The notes: a model not told the origin generated them from the letters alone. A stretch of DNA of 31,868 nt from JAFKKF01 sp038323025 (GCA_038323025.1 JBBQGL010000027.1:1-31868), one strand, 5' to 3'; positions 16,395 through 24,890 are shown, numbered from the stretch's first letter. Program-made: numbers and translations.

Positions 16395-17492
16395 ATGTCT
16401 GCCAAAGCTGCTGCCGTGACCCGAAGGGACTACAGCCTCATCGGGCGCGATACCAAGCGCGCCGAGGAAACCGGCCTTGCCGTCGCCGAGTGGTACCACA
16501 CCCCGATCCCGCGGGCCCGCCTCAAGGAACTGATGAAGCGCTCAGATGGCCCGGCCATCCGCGACACCGCGATCTGGATCGGTGCGTTTCTGGTCTCGGG
16601 CATCGGCGGCTACCTGACCTGGGGCACCTGGTGGTGCGTGCCCTTCTTCGTTGTCTACGGCGTGCTCTACGGGTCGTCGAGCGACTCGCGCTGGCACGAA
16701 TGCGGCCACGGCACCGCGTTTCGGACCCAGTGGATGAACGAGGTGATCTACCAGATCGCGTCGTTCATGGTGCTGCGCGAGCCGACGGTCTGGCGCTGGA
16801 GCCACGCTCGCCACCACACCGATACGATCATCGTCGGCCGAGATCCGGAAATCGCCGTGCCGCGTCCGCCGAAACTGTGGGAGATCGCGCTGAGCTTCCC
16901 GGGAATCATGCAGGCCAAGGTCTATTTCTACAAGATCGGCCTGCATTCCCTCGGCCGGTTGTCCGCCGAGGAAGCGACGTTCATCCCCGAGACGGAGCGC
17001 AACAAGGTCTACTGGACCGCGCGCGTCCACGTTCTCATCTATCTCGCCGTCATCGCGTGGTCGGTGGCCGCCGGCAGCATTCTGCCGCTGATGTATGTCG
17101 GGCTGCCCTCGTTCTACGGCGCCTGGCTCTACATCATCACCGGCCTCACCCAGCACGCGGGCCTCGCCGAGGACGTCCTCGATCACCGCCTCAATTGCCG
17201 GACGGTGTATATGAATCCGGTGGTGCGCTTCCTCTACTGGAACATGAACTTCCACGTCGAGCACCACATGTTCCCGATGGTGCCCTACCACCACCTCCCG
17301 GCGCTCCATGAGGAAATGAAGGCCGATACGCCGACGCCCTACAACGGTTTCTGGGAGGCCTATCGCGAGATCATCCCGGCGTTGCTGCGGCAGGTGAAAG
17401 ACCCGTCGTATTTCGTCGAGCGGCAACTGCCGCCCGGCGCGCGCCCGTTCACCCCGCCGGTCCGCGGGGTGGCGCAGCCGGCGAGGGCGTAG
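16395..17492 (+). CDS. Membrane fatty-acid desaturase/hydroxylase family protein
   Basis: This family uses a di-iron centre held by His-rich boxes in an integral membrane enzyme to desaturate or hydroxylate lipids and related compounds. The 365-residue product shows the boxes HECGH at 101-105, HARHH at 137-141 and HVEHH at 287-291, plus His254 in TQHAGL, and several hydrophobic segments (about 58-95 and 212-250). GGAG stands before the ATG. It is 21 bp downstream of the ATPase gene and so most likely the last gene of the iclR-ABC operon. That is unusual for a sugar-type importer operon; the enzyme may oxidise the imported compound rather than a fatty acid. It converges with the SDR gene 42 bp away. 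Confidence 0.88.
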   Translation: MSAKAAAVTRRDYSLIGRDTKRAEETGLAVAEWYHTPIPRARLKELMKRSDGPAIRDTAIWIGAFLVSGIGGYLTWGTWWCVPFFVVYGVLYGSSSDSRWHECGHGTAFRTQWMNEVIYQIASFMVLREPTVWRWSHARHHTDTIIVGRDPEIAVPRPPKLWEIALSFPGIMQAKVYFYKIGLHSLGRLSAEEATFIPETERNKVYWTARVHVLIYLAVIAWSVAAGSILPLMYVGLPSFYGAWLYIITGLTQHAGLAEDVLDHRLNCRTVYMNPVVRFLYWNMNFHVEHHMFPMVPYHHLPALHEEMKADTPTPYNGFWEAYREIIPALLRQVKDPSYFVERQLPPGARPFTPPVRGVAQPARA

Positions 17493-17534
17493 ACCGGCCT
17501 GCACGAACCCGCAGCGCGCGCGGCGGCAGCCCGT

Positions 17535-18332
17535 TCACCACGGGATCGGCTTGCCGTCGCGGAAGAAGCCGCCGGTGGGACCGTCCGGCTCGAGCACCGC
17601 CGCCCATACAATCGAGGCGGCGCCCTGGCCAAGGCTGCGGGGAGCGTGGGCACCGCCCATGTCGGTTCTTACCCAGCCGGGGCAGACCGAGTTCACCTTG
17701 ATCCGGCGCGGCGCAAGTTCGGCGGCAAGAATCCGGGTCAGGGCGTTGAGGCTCGCCTTGGACACCTTGTAGGCCGATCCGGGCCACCCGGCGTCTCGCC
17801 AGGTTCCCTCCGCCACATCCCGGACGAAGGCGTCGACCAGCGCGACCAGCCCATGCCGCGTCAGGCCCTTGTCGAGGACGCGTGCCCGCAGCTCGCGCGA
17901 GAAGCCGGTGAGTTCGCCGACGCCGCTCGACACCATGACGATCGTGCCGCCGTCCGCAAGGATCGGGAGCAGCGCGTCGGTGACGCGCAGGGCGCCGAGG
18001 ACATTGATGTCTGTGGTGCGTCGGGCGACGGTCGCGTCGAAGCCGTCCAGTGCGACGGCGGCGTTGTTCACCAGCACATCCAGTGTGCGGCGCTCGGCAG
18101 CGAGGCTGTCAGCGAGAGCGGCAACGCTCGCCGCATCCTCGACGTCGAGGCGCCGGTACTCGACGTCCAGGTCTTCGGCCGCAAGCTTCGCCGCAGCAGC
18201 CTGGCCCTCGCGCTCGCCGCGCGACGTCAGCAGGACGCGGTAGCCGCGCTTGCCGAACTGGCGGCAGGTTTCATAGCCAAGCCCGCGATTGGCTCCGGTT
18301 ACCAGGGCAGTCGGCTTTTCGGGAATGGCCAT
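17535..18332 (-). CDS. SDR oxidoreductase, carbonyl-reductase-like
   Basis: A 265-residue NADP-preferring short-chain dehydrogenase related to carbonyl reductase. The cofactor motif TGANRGLG is at about 12-19, NNAA at 89-92, the catalytic Ser in MVSSGVGE, and YKVSK gives Tyr188 and Lys192. About 50 residues lie between the catalytic Ser and Tyr (GFSRELRARVLDKG and following), an insertion found in the CBR1-like group. CPGWVRTDMGG near the end is typical of the same group. It is 7 bp downstream of the epimerase gene and certainly co-transcribed with it. The substrate is not evident. Confidence 0.88.
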   Translation of the reverse strand: MAIPEKPTALVTGANRGLGYETCRQFGKRGYRVLLTSRGEREGQAAAAKLAAEDLDVEYRRLDVEDAASVAALADSLAAERRTLDVLVNNAAVALDGFDATVARRTTDINVLGALRVTDALLPILADGGTIVMVSSGVGELTGFSRELRARVLDKGLTRHGLVALVDAFVRDVAEGTWRDAGWPGSAYKVSKASLNALTRILAAELAPRRIKVNSVCPGWVRTDMGGAHAPRSLGQGAASIVWAAVLEPDGPTGGFFRDGKPIPW

Positions 18333-18339
18333 GCCGCGC

Positions 18340-19320
18340 TCAGCCCGGGTACCAGACCCGGCGAGGATCGTTCGGCGCCCGCTTGTAGTCCCACGCGGCG
18401 TCGATCAGCCGCGCCAGGTCGTATGCCGGCTGCCAGTCGAGCAGGTCTTTCGCTTTGGTGTTGTCCAGCCAGCTCGAATGGAACGGGCTGGACACGTTGA
18501 CGGAGCCGAAGCCGCGCGTGCGCGCGAGGTGCGCGGCTACCTCGCCATAGTCCACGGGCCGGTCCATCGCGACGTTCATCAACTGACGCGTGGTTCGCGG
18601 ATTGTCGATGGAGGCCAGTATCGCCGACACGAGGTCGTCGACATGGACGAAATTCCGCCTGATGGGGGCGCCGCCCGCGTCCCTCAGAAGCGGGATCGTC
18701 CAGTCCCGGGCGTAGCGCACGGCGTCGGCGGCAGGCACCATGGCCTTCCAGTCAGGCCCGCCGAACTGATCGTTGCCGAACGACAGACTGTACTTGAAGT
18801 CGTCCTTCTCCATGATCCACGGCGCGCGCAGACAGCAGCCGTTGATGCCGTACTGGATGCCGAACTGCTCCAGCATCACCTCTTCCAGGACCTTCGACAG
18901 CGCGTAGCACCCCGGGTAGGCCATGTGCGGCGACGCTTCGGTCACCGGAGCCGTGCGCGGGTAGAAGAAATGCCCGACGCTGGCATCGCCGCCGATCAGG
19001 ATGAACTGCCGCGCCGCCGGGCTCTGGCAAAACGCCTCGAGCAGCCAGAACAGTCCCTTCACCGCCACGTCCATGACCTCGTCGGGGGTCTCCTTGCACG
19101 TCGCCAGGTGCACGACGTGCGTAACCCCCGCGATGGCGGCCTCGGCAACCGCACGGTCGGCAATCGAGCCGCGCGTAACCTCGATCCGGTCGGAGGCCTC
19201 GAGGAGGCGGTTGTGGCAGAGCGCGCGGACGCGGGCGCCGGCAAATCTCTTGTCCGCCAGCAGCCCCGCGATGAAATTCTGCCCGACCTTGCCGGTCGCG
19301 CCGGTCACGAGGATCAGCAT
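18340..19320 (-). CDS. NAD-dependent epimerase/dehydratase family protein
   Basis: An extended-SDR enzyme of 326 residues. The N-terminal cofactor motif is TGATGKVG (about 6-13), the conserved THVVHLAT follows, and the active-site pair is Tyr139/Lys143 in YALSK. Downstream, RNFVHVDDLVSAIL matches the RxFxHVxD signature of sugar epimerases, and LLDWQPAYDLARLID fits the conserved C-terminal segment of nucleotide-sugar enzymes. No signal peptide is present. AGGTGG precedes the ATG. The gene starts 10 bp after the IalB paralogue that precedes it in the transcript, and is followed closely by the SDR gene. The substrate could be a sugar nucleotide or a simpler hydroxy compound. Confidence 0.86.
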   Translation of the reverse strand: MLILVTGATGKVGQNFIAGLLADKRFAGARVRALCHNRLLEASDRIEVTRGSIADRAVAEAAIAGVTHVVHLATCKETPDEVMDVAVKGLFWLLEAFCQSPAARQFILIGGDASVGHFFYPRTAPVTEASPHMAYPGCYALSKVLEEVMLEQFGIQYGINGCCLRAPWIMEKDDFKYSLSFGNDQFGGPDWKAMVPAADAVRYARDWTIPLLRDAGGAPIRRNFVHVDDLVSAILASIDNPRTTRQLMNVAMDRPVDYGEVAAHLARTRGFGSVNVSSPFHSSWLDNTKAKDLLDWQPAYDLARLIDAAWDYKRAPNDPRRVWYPG

Positions 19321-19330
19321 GCCGCCACCT

Positions 19331-19960
19331 CTACTGCGCGGGCTTCGCGACCTTTGCCTGGGCGGCGAGCGCGGCCAGTGCCCCCGCGAAGCCGTCCATG
19401 CCCAGCTGGACGTTGGGCGCCTGCCCGTTGGTGAGCGCTATCGTCACGCTGACCGACTTGGCGGCCGAGAACTGCTTCACCAGATCCTTTGTGACCGGGA
19501 AGAGCGCCTGGCACTCGGTCGGCCCGCACTGCTCGTAGTCGATGCGCACGCCTTCCGCGTCGGGCGCGGTCTTCATGATCAGGCCGCGGTTGATGAACAC
19601 GCCGGTCGGCAGGCGGAAGGCGGCCATCAGCTGGCCCTTGTCGTCGTATTGCATCAGCCACACGAAAACGACCTTGCGGCTGAGCGTCTCGCTGAGCTGC
19701 TGGATGAGTACGCAGCTGCCCTTCTGGCCGGCGTCCGCCGGCGGGCAGGCGAGCACCCAGCTGCCGAATTTCTGGTTGGTGCCGGTTCCCGCCGGCGCCG
19801 CTGCCGCCGCCGGGGCTGCCGCCGGCGCGGCGGCGGCCGCGGTCGCGCGTAGCTGCGGTGTCGGCGGCGACGGCTGGGCCGCGGCCGGTGCGCTTGCCGC
19901 CACGGCAATCGCGATGGCCAAGGCGGTGCGCTGCGCGAGCTTCCAGGTTTCCATGAGCAT
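19331..19960 (-). CDS. IalB-family invasion-associated protein, paralogue 1
   Basis: IalB-type proteins are exported proteins first linked to erythrocyte invasion in Bartonella and are common in Hyphomicrobiales; their molecular role is unclear. The 209-residue precursor has a signal peptide (about 1-28), a long Ala/Pro-rich linker (about 40-58) and the conserved domain: FGSWVLAC, GSCVLIQQLSETLSRKVVFVW, RLPTGVFINRGLIM, VRIDYEQC and ECQALFPV. Four cysteines lie at family positions. The start could also be the ATG at 19954. The gene lies 80 bp after a paralogue and 10 bp before the epimerase gene. Confidence 0.88.
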   Translation of the reverse strand: MLMETWKLAQRTALAIAIAVAASAPAAAQPSPPTPQLRATAAAAAPAAAPAAAAAPAGTGTNQKFGSWVLACPPADAGQKGSCVLIQQLSETLSRKVVFVWLMQYDDKGQLMAAFRLPTGVFINRGLIMKTAPDAEGVRIDYEQCGPTECQALFPVTKDLVKQFSAAKSVSVTIALTNGQAPNVQLGMDGFAGALAALAAQAKVAKPAQ

Positions 19961-20040
19961 CGATCCGGTTCGCGGTTTCGGGTGTGTGGCCAGTGCTACC
20001 ACCGAACGGTCCCCGATGGGATGGCTTCGGCCGATGGCGC

Positions 20041-20571
20041 TCACGGCCCGCCGGCGGCGGCGAGCGCCGCCAGCGCGTCGGCGAAGCCGTTCATCGACAG
20101 TCTGACGCCCGCCCCCTGGCCGGAAGTCAGCGCCAGCGTCGCGACAACTTCCTTGGCGGCGGCCAGCTGCTTCTGCAGGTCGGCGCCGATCGAGAACACC
20201 GCCTGGCATCCGCTGGTCTCGCAGCGTTCGTAGTCGACGCGCAGCGCCGGCGCGCTGTCCAGCTGCATCAGGATGCCGCGGCTGGTGTAGACCCCGGTCG
20301 GCGTGCGGAAATAGGCGACGAGGTTGCCCTGCTCGTCGTAGCGGACGAGCCAGACGAACACGGTGCTGCGGCTGAGCGTCTCGTGGATGGTCTGCACGAT
20401 GACGCAGGTCGCCTTGCTGGGCGCGCTCTGGCAGCCGAACACCCACTGGCCGAACTGCCTGGTCGCGTCCGGCGCCGGCGTCTGCGCTCTCGCCGGCAGG
20501 CCGGCCGACAGCGCCAGCAAGGCAGCGAGGCCCGCGCCTGTTACCCGTCGCAAGAACCGCGTTGCCGGCAA
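20041..20571 (-). CDS. IalB-family invasion-associated protein, paralogue 2
   Basis: A second IalB-type exported protein, clearly homologous to its neighbour (FGQWVFGC, ATCVIVQTIHETLSRSTVFVW, RTPTGVYTSRGILM, VDYERC, GCQAVFSI) but without the Ala/Pro linker. The start is placed at TTG 20571, because AAGGAGG lies 9 bp upstream of it; no ATG is available and the in-frame GTG at 20604 has no comparable site. This gives 176 residues with a signal peptide ending GLPARA. The autotransporter terminator lies just upstream, so this gene needs its own promoter or read-through. The four cysteines of the domain are kept. Confidence 0.87.
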   Translation of the reverse strand: MPATRFLRRVTGAGLAALLALSAGLPARAQTPAPDATRQFGQWVFGCQSAPSKATCVIVQTIHETLSRSTVFVWLVRYDEQGNLVAYFRTPTGVYTSRGILMQLDSAPALRVDYERCETSGCQAVFSIGADLQKQLAAAKEVVATLALTSGQGAGVRLSMNGFADALAALAAAGGP

Positions 20572-20630
20572 GACGGTTGCCCTCCTTCGGGCGAATGGAA
20601 GCACGGGCCGCAGTTTCCACGCCGCGCCCG

Positions 20631-20667
20631 CAAAAACAAGATGGGCCGGTCAGGTGACCGGCCCATC
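20631..20667 (-). terminator. Rho-independent terminator of the autotransporter gene
   Basis: On the minus strand GATGGGCCGGTCA pairs with TGACCGGCCCATC (20667-20655 and 20652-20640), a 13-bp perfect inverted repeat with almost no loop, followed by TTGTTTTT. It starts 20 bp after the autotransporter stop codon. Confidence 0.88.
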
Positions 20668-20687
20668 GGAAAATCGTGAACCCCGGC

Positions 20688-23600
20688 TCAGAAGGTCTTG
20701 CGGATGCCGATCTTGGCGTTCCACGTCGTGGCGTCCGCCTTGAAGGTGGCGCCGCCACCGAGGAACGTCGACATGGTGTGGTCCGGGCTGTAGATCGTGC
20801 CGCGCGCCGCCAGTTCCCCGAAGACGCCGCTGGTGTCGTCGGTGAACGTGGTGGTGTTGATCCCGTCGCTGATCGTCACCTTGTTGTCGCCGGAGAACTC
20901 GTCCCAGATCTTGGCGAGCACCGAGACCTCGGTGTCGTAGGCGCCGGGGCCCTTGAAGCTGGTTCCGATACGGCCGCCGACGCCGGCCCGGAAGCTCTTG
21001 CCGTTGCTGAAGTCGACCGTCGACGTCCCGCTGGCGAAGGAGCTGACGTGGGTGTTGACGTAGGTGACCGAAACGATCGGCTCGATGAAGCCCCGGCCCA
21101 GATCGTAGCGCTTGCCCATATTGGCGAGCACGCCGACGCTGTTGACGTCGGCCTTGGCGTTGAAGCCGGGGCCGATCGGCACATGGTAGGTGCCGTTGAG
21201 GAAGTCGATGTCGAGCTGGGCGTCGACGTAGAAGCCGTTGTTGGTGAACGCCCCATAGCCGCCGACCACGCCGCCGCTATATTCCGCCGAGACGCCGTAA
21301 TTTCTGAACTTCGCCGTCGAGCCGGTGATGCCGCCGAAGAAGCCGGCGCGCAGTCCGTCGCCCTGCTGGTCGGGGCTGACGTCGCCGCCGCCGAGCACGG
21401 TGTAGGTGTTCTGGCGGAAGCTGGTGTCGAAGGTACCGAGGATGCTGTCGGTCGCCTGCGTGTTCTGGCTGGACCAGCTGCCGCTCGCCTTCGCCCAGAG
21501 GCCGGTCTTGTTGTTGCTGCCGGCGGTGGTCCCGAGCGCGAGGTCGGCGCCGCCGCCGCCCGCGCCGCCGCTTGGCGCCAGCTGCAGGCCGTAGATGTGA
21601 TCCTCGACCACGCCGCTGTGGTCGTAGAACACGTTCTGCGCGCCCGTCGTGAAGGCCGGTGTGTCATAGGCCGAAGGCGCGTAGGTGCTGACCAAGAAGT
21701 AGGGGTCTTTTCCGTCACCTTCCCGCTCGGTCAGGTACCAAGCGTAGAGCCCGTACTGGATGGCGCCGATGCCGTTGACCTGGATGTAACCCGGCGACTT
21801 CTCCGAGACGAAGAAGGTATTCCCGTCCTGGCAGGCGACGTTGATGCAGTCTCCCGGCTCGGGCCCATCGATATACACGACCGGGATGCCTTCCTGGTTC
21901 AACCCGCTCGGGCCGAGGGGATTGATGACGATCCCCGTGCTGCCGGAAGCATACCCGACCCACAACTCGTCCGATATCGGATTGCCGCCCTGGCCAGAAG
22001 GCTTGTCGAGGAACGCGTCGACGCCGAGATAGCTGGCGTAGCCGTCTTCGGTCTGGCCGAAGAACTCGCCGAAAATGTCGGTCCTGTCTCCAGCGACGCC
22101 GGTGATCATGCTGAGCAGGCCGGCGCGGCCCACCGGCGCACCATCCTCGGAGGGAGGATAATAGCCATCGTATAGGAACGCGTAGAATGCCTGCTGGGCT
22201 ATGCTGTCGTAGCTCGGAATGACACCGCCGTTGTGGAAGTCCCCATAGAACGAGGTGTAGTTGCGGCTGTGGTCCGCGTTGGCGAAGGCCGTCTGGACCA
22301 CGCCGAAGTTGTAGAAGCCCCCGCCTTCGCTGTCGCCGGCAACGTTGCCGGCAAGCGGATTCTCAGGCGGCGTGAAGTTAACCGGCTTGTCAGATTCAGA
22401 GCTGTTCGTGGTTCCCCAGTAGCCGAAGTTGGCGACGACATTGCCGTTGAACTCGCTACCACCATAGGGATAACCAAAGAGATCGATGCGGCCGAACATC
22501 ACGCCACGCGGGCCGTTGAGGACGAAGGCATTTCCGGTCTCGGACTCGGAGTAATAGCCCGACTGGATTAGCGAGTCGGACGCCGTCTGCCCGTAGGAAT
22601 CCAGGTTGGCGATGCTGCCGGCCGTGCCGCCGGACGCGGCGAAGTCGGCGAAGTCGCGGGCATCGGCGAAGATCTGGTCGCTGTTCAGCGTGTAGGCCGG
22701 GAAGGTGTTGACCGCAGGGTTGGAGAATCCGCGGGTGAAATTCGGGTTGTTCTGGCTGGTCATGAGGCCATCGCTGACCACGAACGCCGTCGTATAGATT
22801 TGGTTGAAGAAGATCACCGGCTGGTAGTCGCTGCCGTCGCCGACGATGGCGCCGCCGAAGTCGTTGCCGACAAACGCGGAATAGGCGTTCGTGATGTTGA
22901 CCGCCGTGTCGGCCGAGATGATGTCGCCGCGCTGCGGCCCGAGATCCTCGCTGTTGCCGCCGCCGTTGTACACGCCGACCTTGAAGGCGCTTTCGACGTT
23001 GACAGCGTCGTTCCAGTAGCCCTCGATCACGCCGCCCTGGTTTTCGATGTCGACGCTGCCTACGTCGAAGATCGATATGCCCTGCTGCCGGCCAAGAATC
23101 TTGCCGTACTGGTTGTAGATTTGCACGGAGTCAGAGTACGGGCCGGCGCTGGTGACGCCGGAAATCCGGATGCCGTCCTCGCCGCCCCAGATCGTGCCGC
23201 CGCGCACGTCCGTCCCGCTCTCGGAATCGAAGTTCCAGACGAAGCCGGCGCCGTTGTCGATGACTACCCGCCCACCGATGCCCGATAGATCGATGCCGTT
23301 CCGATAGCGGCCGGCGATCTGCCCATCCTCGTTGTTTATGGAGACGTTGCCGCCGATGTTGTTGCCGTAGATGCCGTTCTCGTAGCCGTAGATGCCGTTG
23401 GTGAAGCCGTCGCCGTTCGGAAGCTCGCCGAAAAGCAGGCCGCTGCCGCCTCCGCTGGCGTCGTAGACCTGATGATCCAGCGCGGTCAGGTTGATCGAGG
23501 CTTCGCGGGTGAATTGATTGTCGATCGTCAGGTCGCCCGGCACTTCCGCGGAATTAATATTGACTACGTTAATGCCGTCTTCGCCGACGCCGGCGATCAG

Positions 23601-24548
23601 GCCGCCCGGCGTCCACACCCGCTCGGCTCCGACGAAGCTGTAGGTCGCCGAGTTGTCGATGTAGACATCCGCGGCTTGCCCGTCCTCGCCGAAGCTCTTG
23701 TCGCCGAACACGTCATAGATCCGGATGCCGTTGCCCGACCCGGCAAAAACGCCGCCATGGGTGTTGTCGATGTCGACGGCGCGATCGCTTGCCGTCAGAC
23801 CGGGGGCATTCCCGCTGATGTCGTGAATGTAGGCGCCGTCGCCGTTTAGGCCAGCGGTGAGGCCCGTCGTGTTGTCGGCGATCGCCTTCCCGGCCGGCCC
23901 GATCTCCAGGCCGTTCGTGCCCAATACTGACTGATAGCTGTGATTGTTCACCGTAGCCCGGTCGACATTGGTGACGAAAATGCCGTCAGCACTCGGACCG
24001 ATACCGGCGCTTCCTTCAATGTGACCGTTGTTGGTGAGCGTGAAGGTCGCGCCGCCGCTGACGTAAACGCCGCCGTCCTGGCCCTGGAGGCTTGAGCCCG
24101 CGTCGATGGTGGCCGCTACGTCGCCGACGTTTACCACCGCCAGCGCGATGCCGTCCTCGTTGAATATCGACGAGCCGCTGAACTGCTCTATGGATCCGTC
24201 ATTATTCGCGGCGTCAATATGGAAGGCATCCGTCGTAGTGTTGAGATGCTGGACGAAGGGGTTGGACGTATCCGGGCCCAACTGAAAGCTGAATGTGCCG
24301 GTTGGGCCAAATGTCTCTGCGCTGGGGTCAGTCCCCTGGCAAATCCAGGTGTTGGCCGGCGATACGACGCAATTCGGAGGCACGGCGGCAGCGGGCGCGA
24401 CCGATAGGAAAGTCGCCGCCAGCACGCCGCCGACCAGCGAGGTCCCGCCAAGCAAGGCGCTGCGTTTGCGCGGGGGGGAAATCGTCAGCCGATTGCTGGA
24501 AGCGCCCCGTGTGCCGCGTACGAAACCGCGCGCTGCCCTGCTCGTCAT
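20688..24548 (-). CDS. Large autotransporter (type Va secretion) with beta-helix passenger
   Basis: The protein would be exported through the inner membrane and carry its own outer-membrane barrel for surface display. The 1286-residue product has a long signal peptide (about 1-55, extended Arg-rich front, ending APAAA). A passenger of about 950 residues follows, whose first 450 carry irregular repeats of about 30-50 residues with (E/N/Q)(D/N)GI turns near residues 132, 188, 273, 323, 391, 417, 458 and 489 and I.N..G.I.G strands, as in a parallel beta-helix. The passenger ends with an autochaperone-like part (QYGLYAWYLTEREGDG). The barrel spans about 1010-1286, starting GLWAKASGSW and ending in IGIRKTF with the terminal Phe typical of Omp85 substrates. 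The start is ATG 24548; the frame runs further upstream through leader hairpins. The passenger gives no enzyme motif; adhesion is the default guess. Confidence 0.92.
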   Translation of the reverse strand: MTSRAARGFVRGTRGASSNRLTISPPRKRSALLGGTSLVGGVLAATFLSVAPAAAVPPNCVVSPANTWICQGTDPSAETFGPTGTFSFQLGPDTSNPFVQHLNTTTDAFHIDAANNDGSIEQFSGSSIFNEDGIALAVVNVGDVAATIDAGSSLQGQDGGVYVSGGATFTLTNNGHIEGSAGIGPSADGIFVTNVDRATVNNHSYQSVLGTNGLEIGPAGKAIADNTTGLTAGLNGDGAYIHDISGNAPGLTASDRAVDIDNTHGGVFAGSGNGIRIYDVFGDKSFGEDGQAADVYIDNSATYSFVGAERVWTPGGLIAGVGEDGINVVNINSAEVPGDLTIDNQFTREASINLTALDHQVYDASGGGSGLLFGELPNGDGFTNGIYGYENGIYGNNIGGNVSINNEDGQIAGRYRNGIDLSGIGGRVVIDNGAGFVWNFDSESGTDVRGGTIWGGEDGIRISGVTSAGPYSDSVQIYNQYGKILGRQQGISIFDVGSVDIENQGGVIEGYWNDAVNVESAFKVGVYNGGGNSEDLGPQRGDIISADTAVNITNAYSAFVGNDFGGAIVGDGSDYQPVIFFNQIYTTAFVVSDGLMTSQNNPNFTRGFSNPAVNTFPAYTLNSDQIFADARDFADFAASGGTAGSIANLDSYGQTASDSLIQSGYYSESETGNAFVLNGPRGVMFGRIDLFGYPYGGSEFNGNVVANFGYWGTTNSSESDKPVNFTPPENPLAGNVAGDSEGGGFYNFGVVQTAFANADHSRNYTSFYGDFHNGGVIPSYDSIAQQAFYAFLYDGYYPPSEDGAPVGRAGLLSMITGVAGDRTDIFGEFFGQTEDGYASYLGVDAFLDKPSGQGGNPISDELWVGYASGSTGIVINPLGPSGLNQEGIPVVYIDGPEPGDCINVACQDGNTFFVSEKSPGYIQVNGIGAIQYGLYAWYLTEREGDGKDPYFLVSTYAPSAYDTPAFTTGAQNVFYDHSGVVEDHIYGLQLAPSGGAGGGGADLALGTTAGSNNKTGLWAKASGSWSSQNTQATDSILGTFDTSFRQNTYTVLGGGDVSPDQQGDGLRAGFFGGITGSTAKFRNYGVSAEYSGGVVGGYGAFTNNGFYVDAQLDIDFLNGTYHVPIGPGFNAKADVNSVGVLANMGKRYDLGRGFIEPIVSVTYVNTHVSSFASGTSTVDFSNGKSFRAGVGGRIGTSFKGPGAYDTEVSVLAKIWDEFSGDNKVTISDGINTTTFTDDTSGVFGELAARGTIYSPDHTMSTFLGGGATFKADATTWNAKIGIRKTF

Positions 24549-24890
24549 CCGGAAACCCCCAAACGGCTGCCCTGAACCGCAATACCCCACCTGCCCGCCG
24601 ACGGCGGACAGAACAGTGCACTCTCGCACAAAGCCGCGCGACTGCAAACCCGGGGAACGAGCCTGCAGTACTCGTTCCCCGGCTTCCTCCGGGAACAACA
24701 TCCTTGTTATTCAATAGCTTAAGAGGAGACGGCGATTCGCGCCGCCCTGCGGGCGAGTCTTTCTTCCAAGGTGTGCTGTTTTAAACACGTCTTTTCGTGT
24801 CGTATTCCCATGGGTGGCCCCGGCGGACGCCGAAATCGAGGAGTCCGGGTCGAGCGCGTGGAACGCCTCAATTGGAGCGGTGGTGGTCGA
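24549..24890. other. Intergenic region between autotransporter and divergent acyltransferase-like gene
   Basis: A 342-bp divergent region. It contains three related GTTCCC/GGGAAC arms (24650-24696, listed separately) and a short ACACG-tctttt-CGTGT hairpin around 24785-24800. I could not identify a convincing sigma-70 or EcfG promoter for either gene, though both must start here. Confidence 0.5.
24650..24696 (-). promoter_or_regulatory. Leader with two mutually exclusive hairpins before the autotransporter
   Basis: Read in the autotransporter direction there are three arms: A GTTCCCGG (24696-24689), B CCGGGGAACGAG (24682-24671) and C CTCGTTCCCCGG (24661-24650). B and C form a perfect 12-bp stem with a 9-nt loop. 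A and B can form a weaker alternative stem of 6+2 bp with one bulged G. The two structures exclude each other. The segment lies about 100-150 nt before the ATG and has no following U-run. Alternatively, B/C is a DNA operator. Confidence 0.5.

Noticed and set aside
20676..22175. 499-residue plus-strand frame opposite the autotransporter barrel
   Set aside because: Antisense shadow; Val/Ala/Asp-rich with no domain, and the minus-strand barrel is certain.
24653..24680. GGAAC and GTT inside the palindrome as an EcfG promoter
   Set aside because: The spacing is 15 bp, not 16-17, and the match is a by-product of the inverted repeat.
24549..24701. N-terminal extension of the autotransporter to 24701
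   Set aside because: It would translate the leader hairpins and place 51 residues before a normal autotransporter signal peptide.
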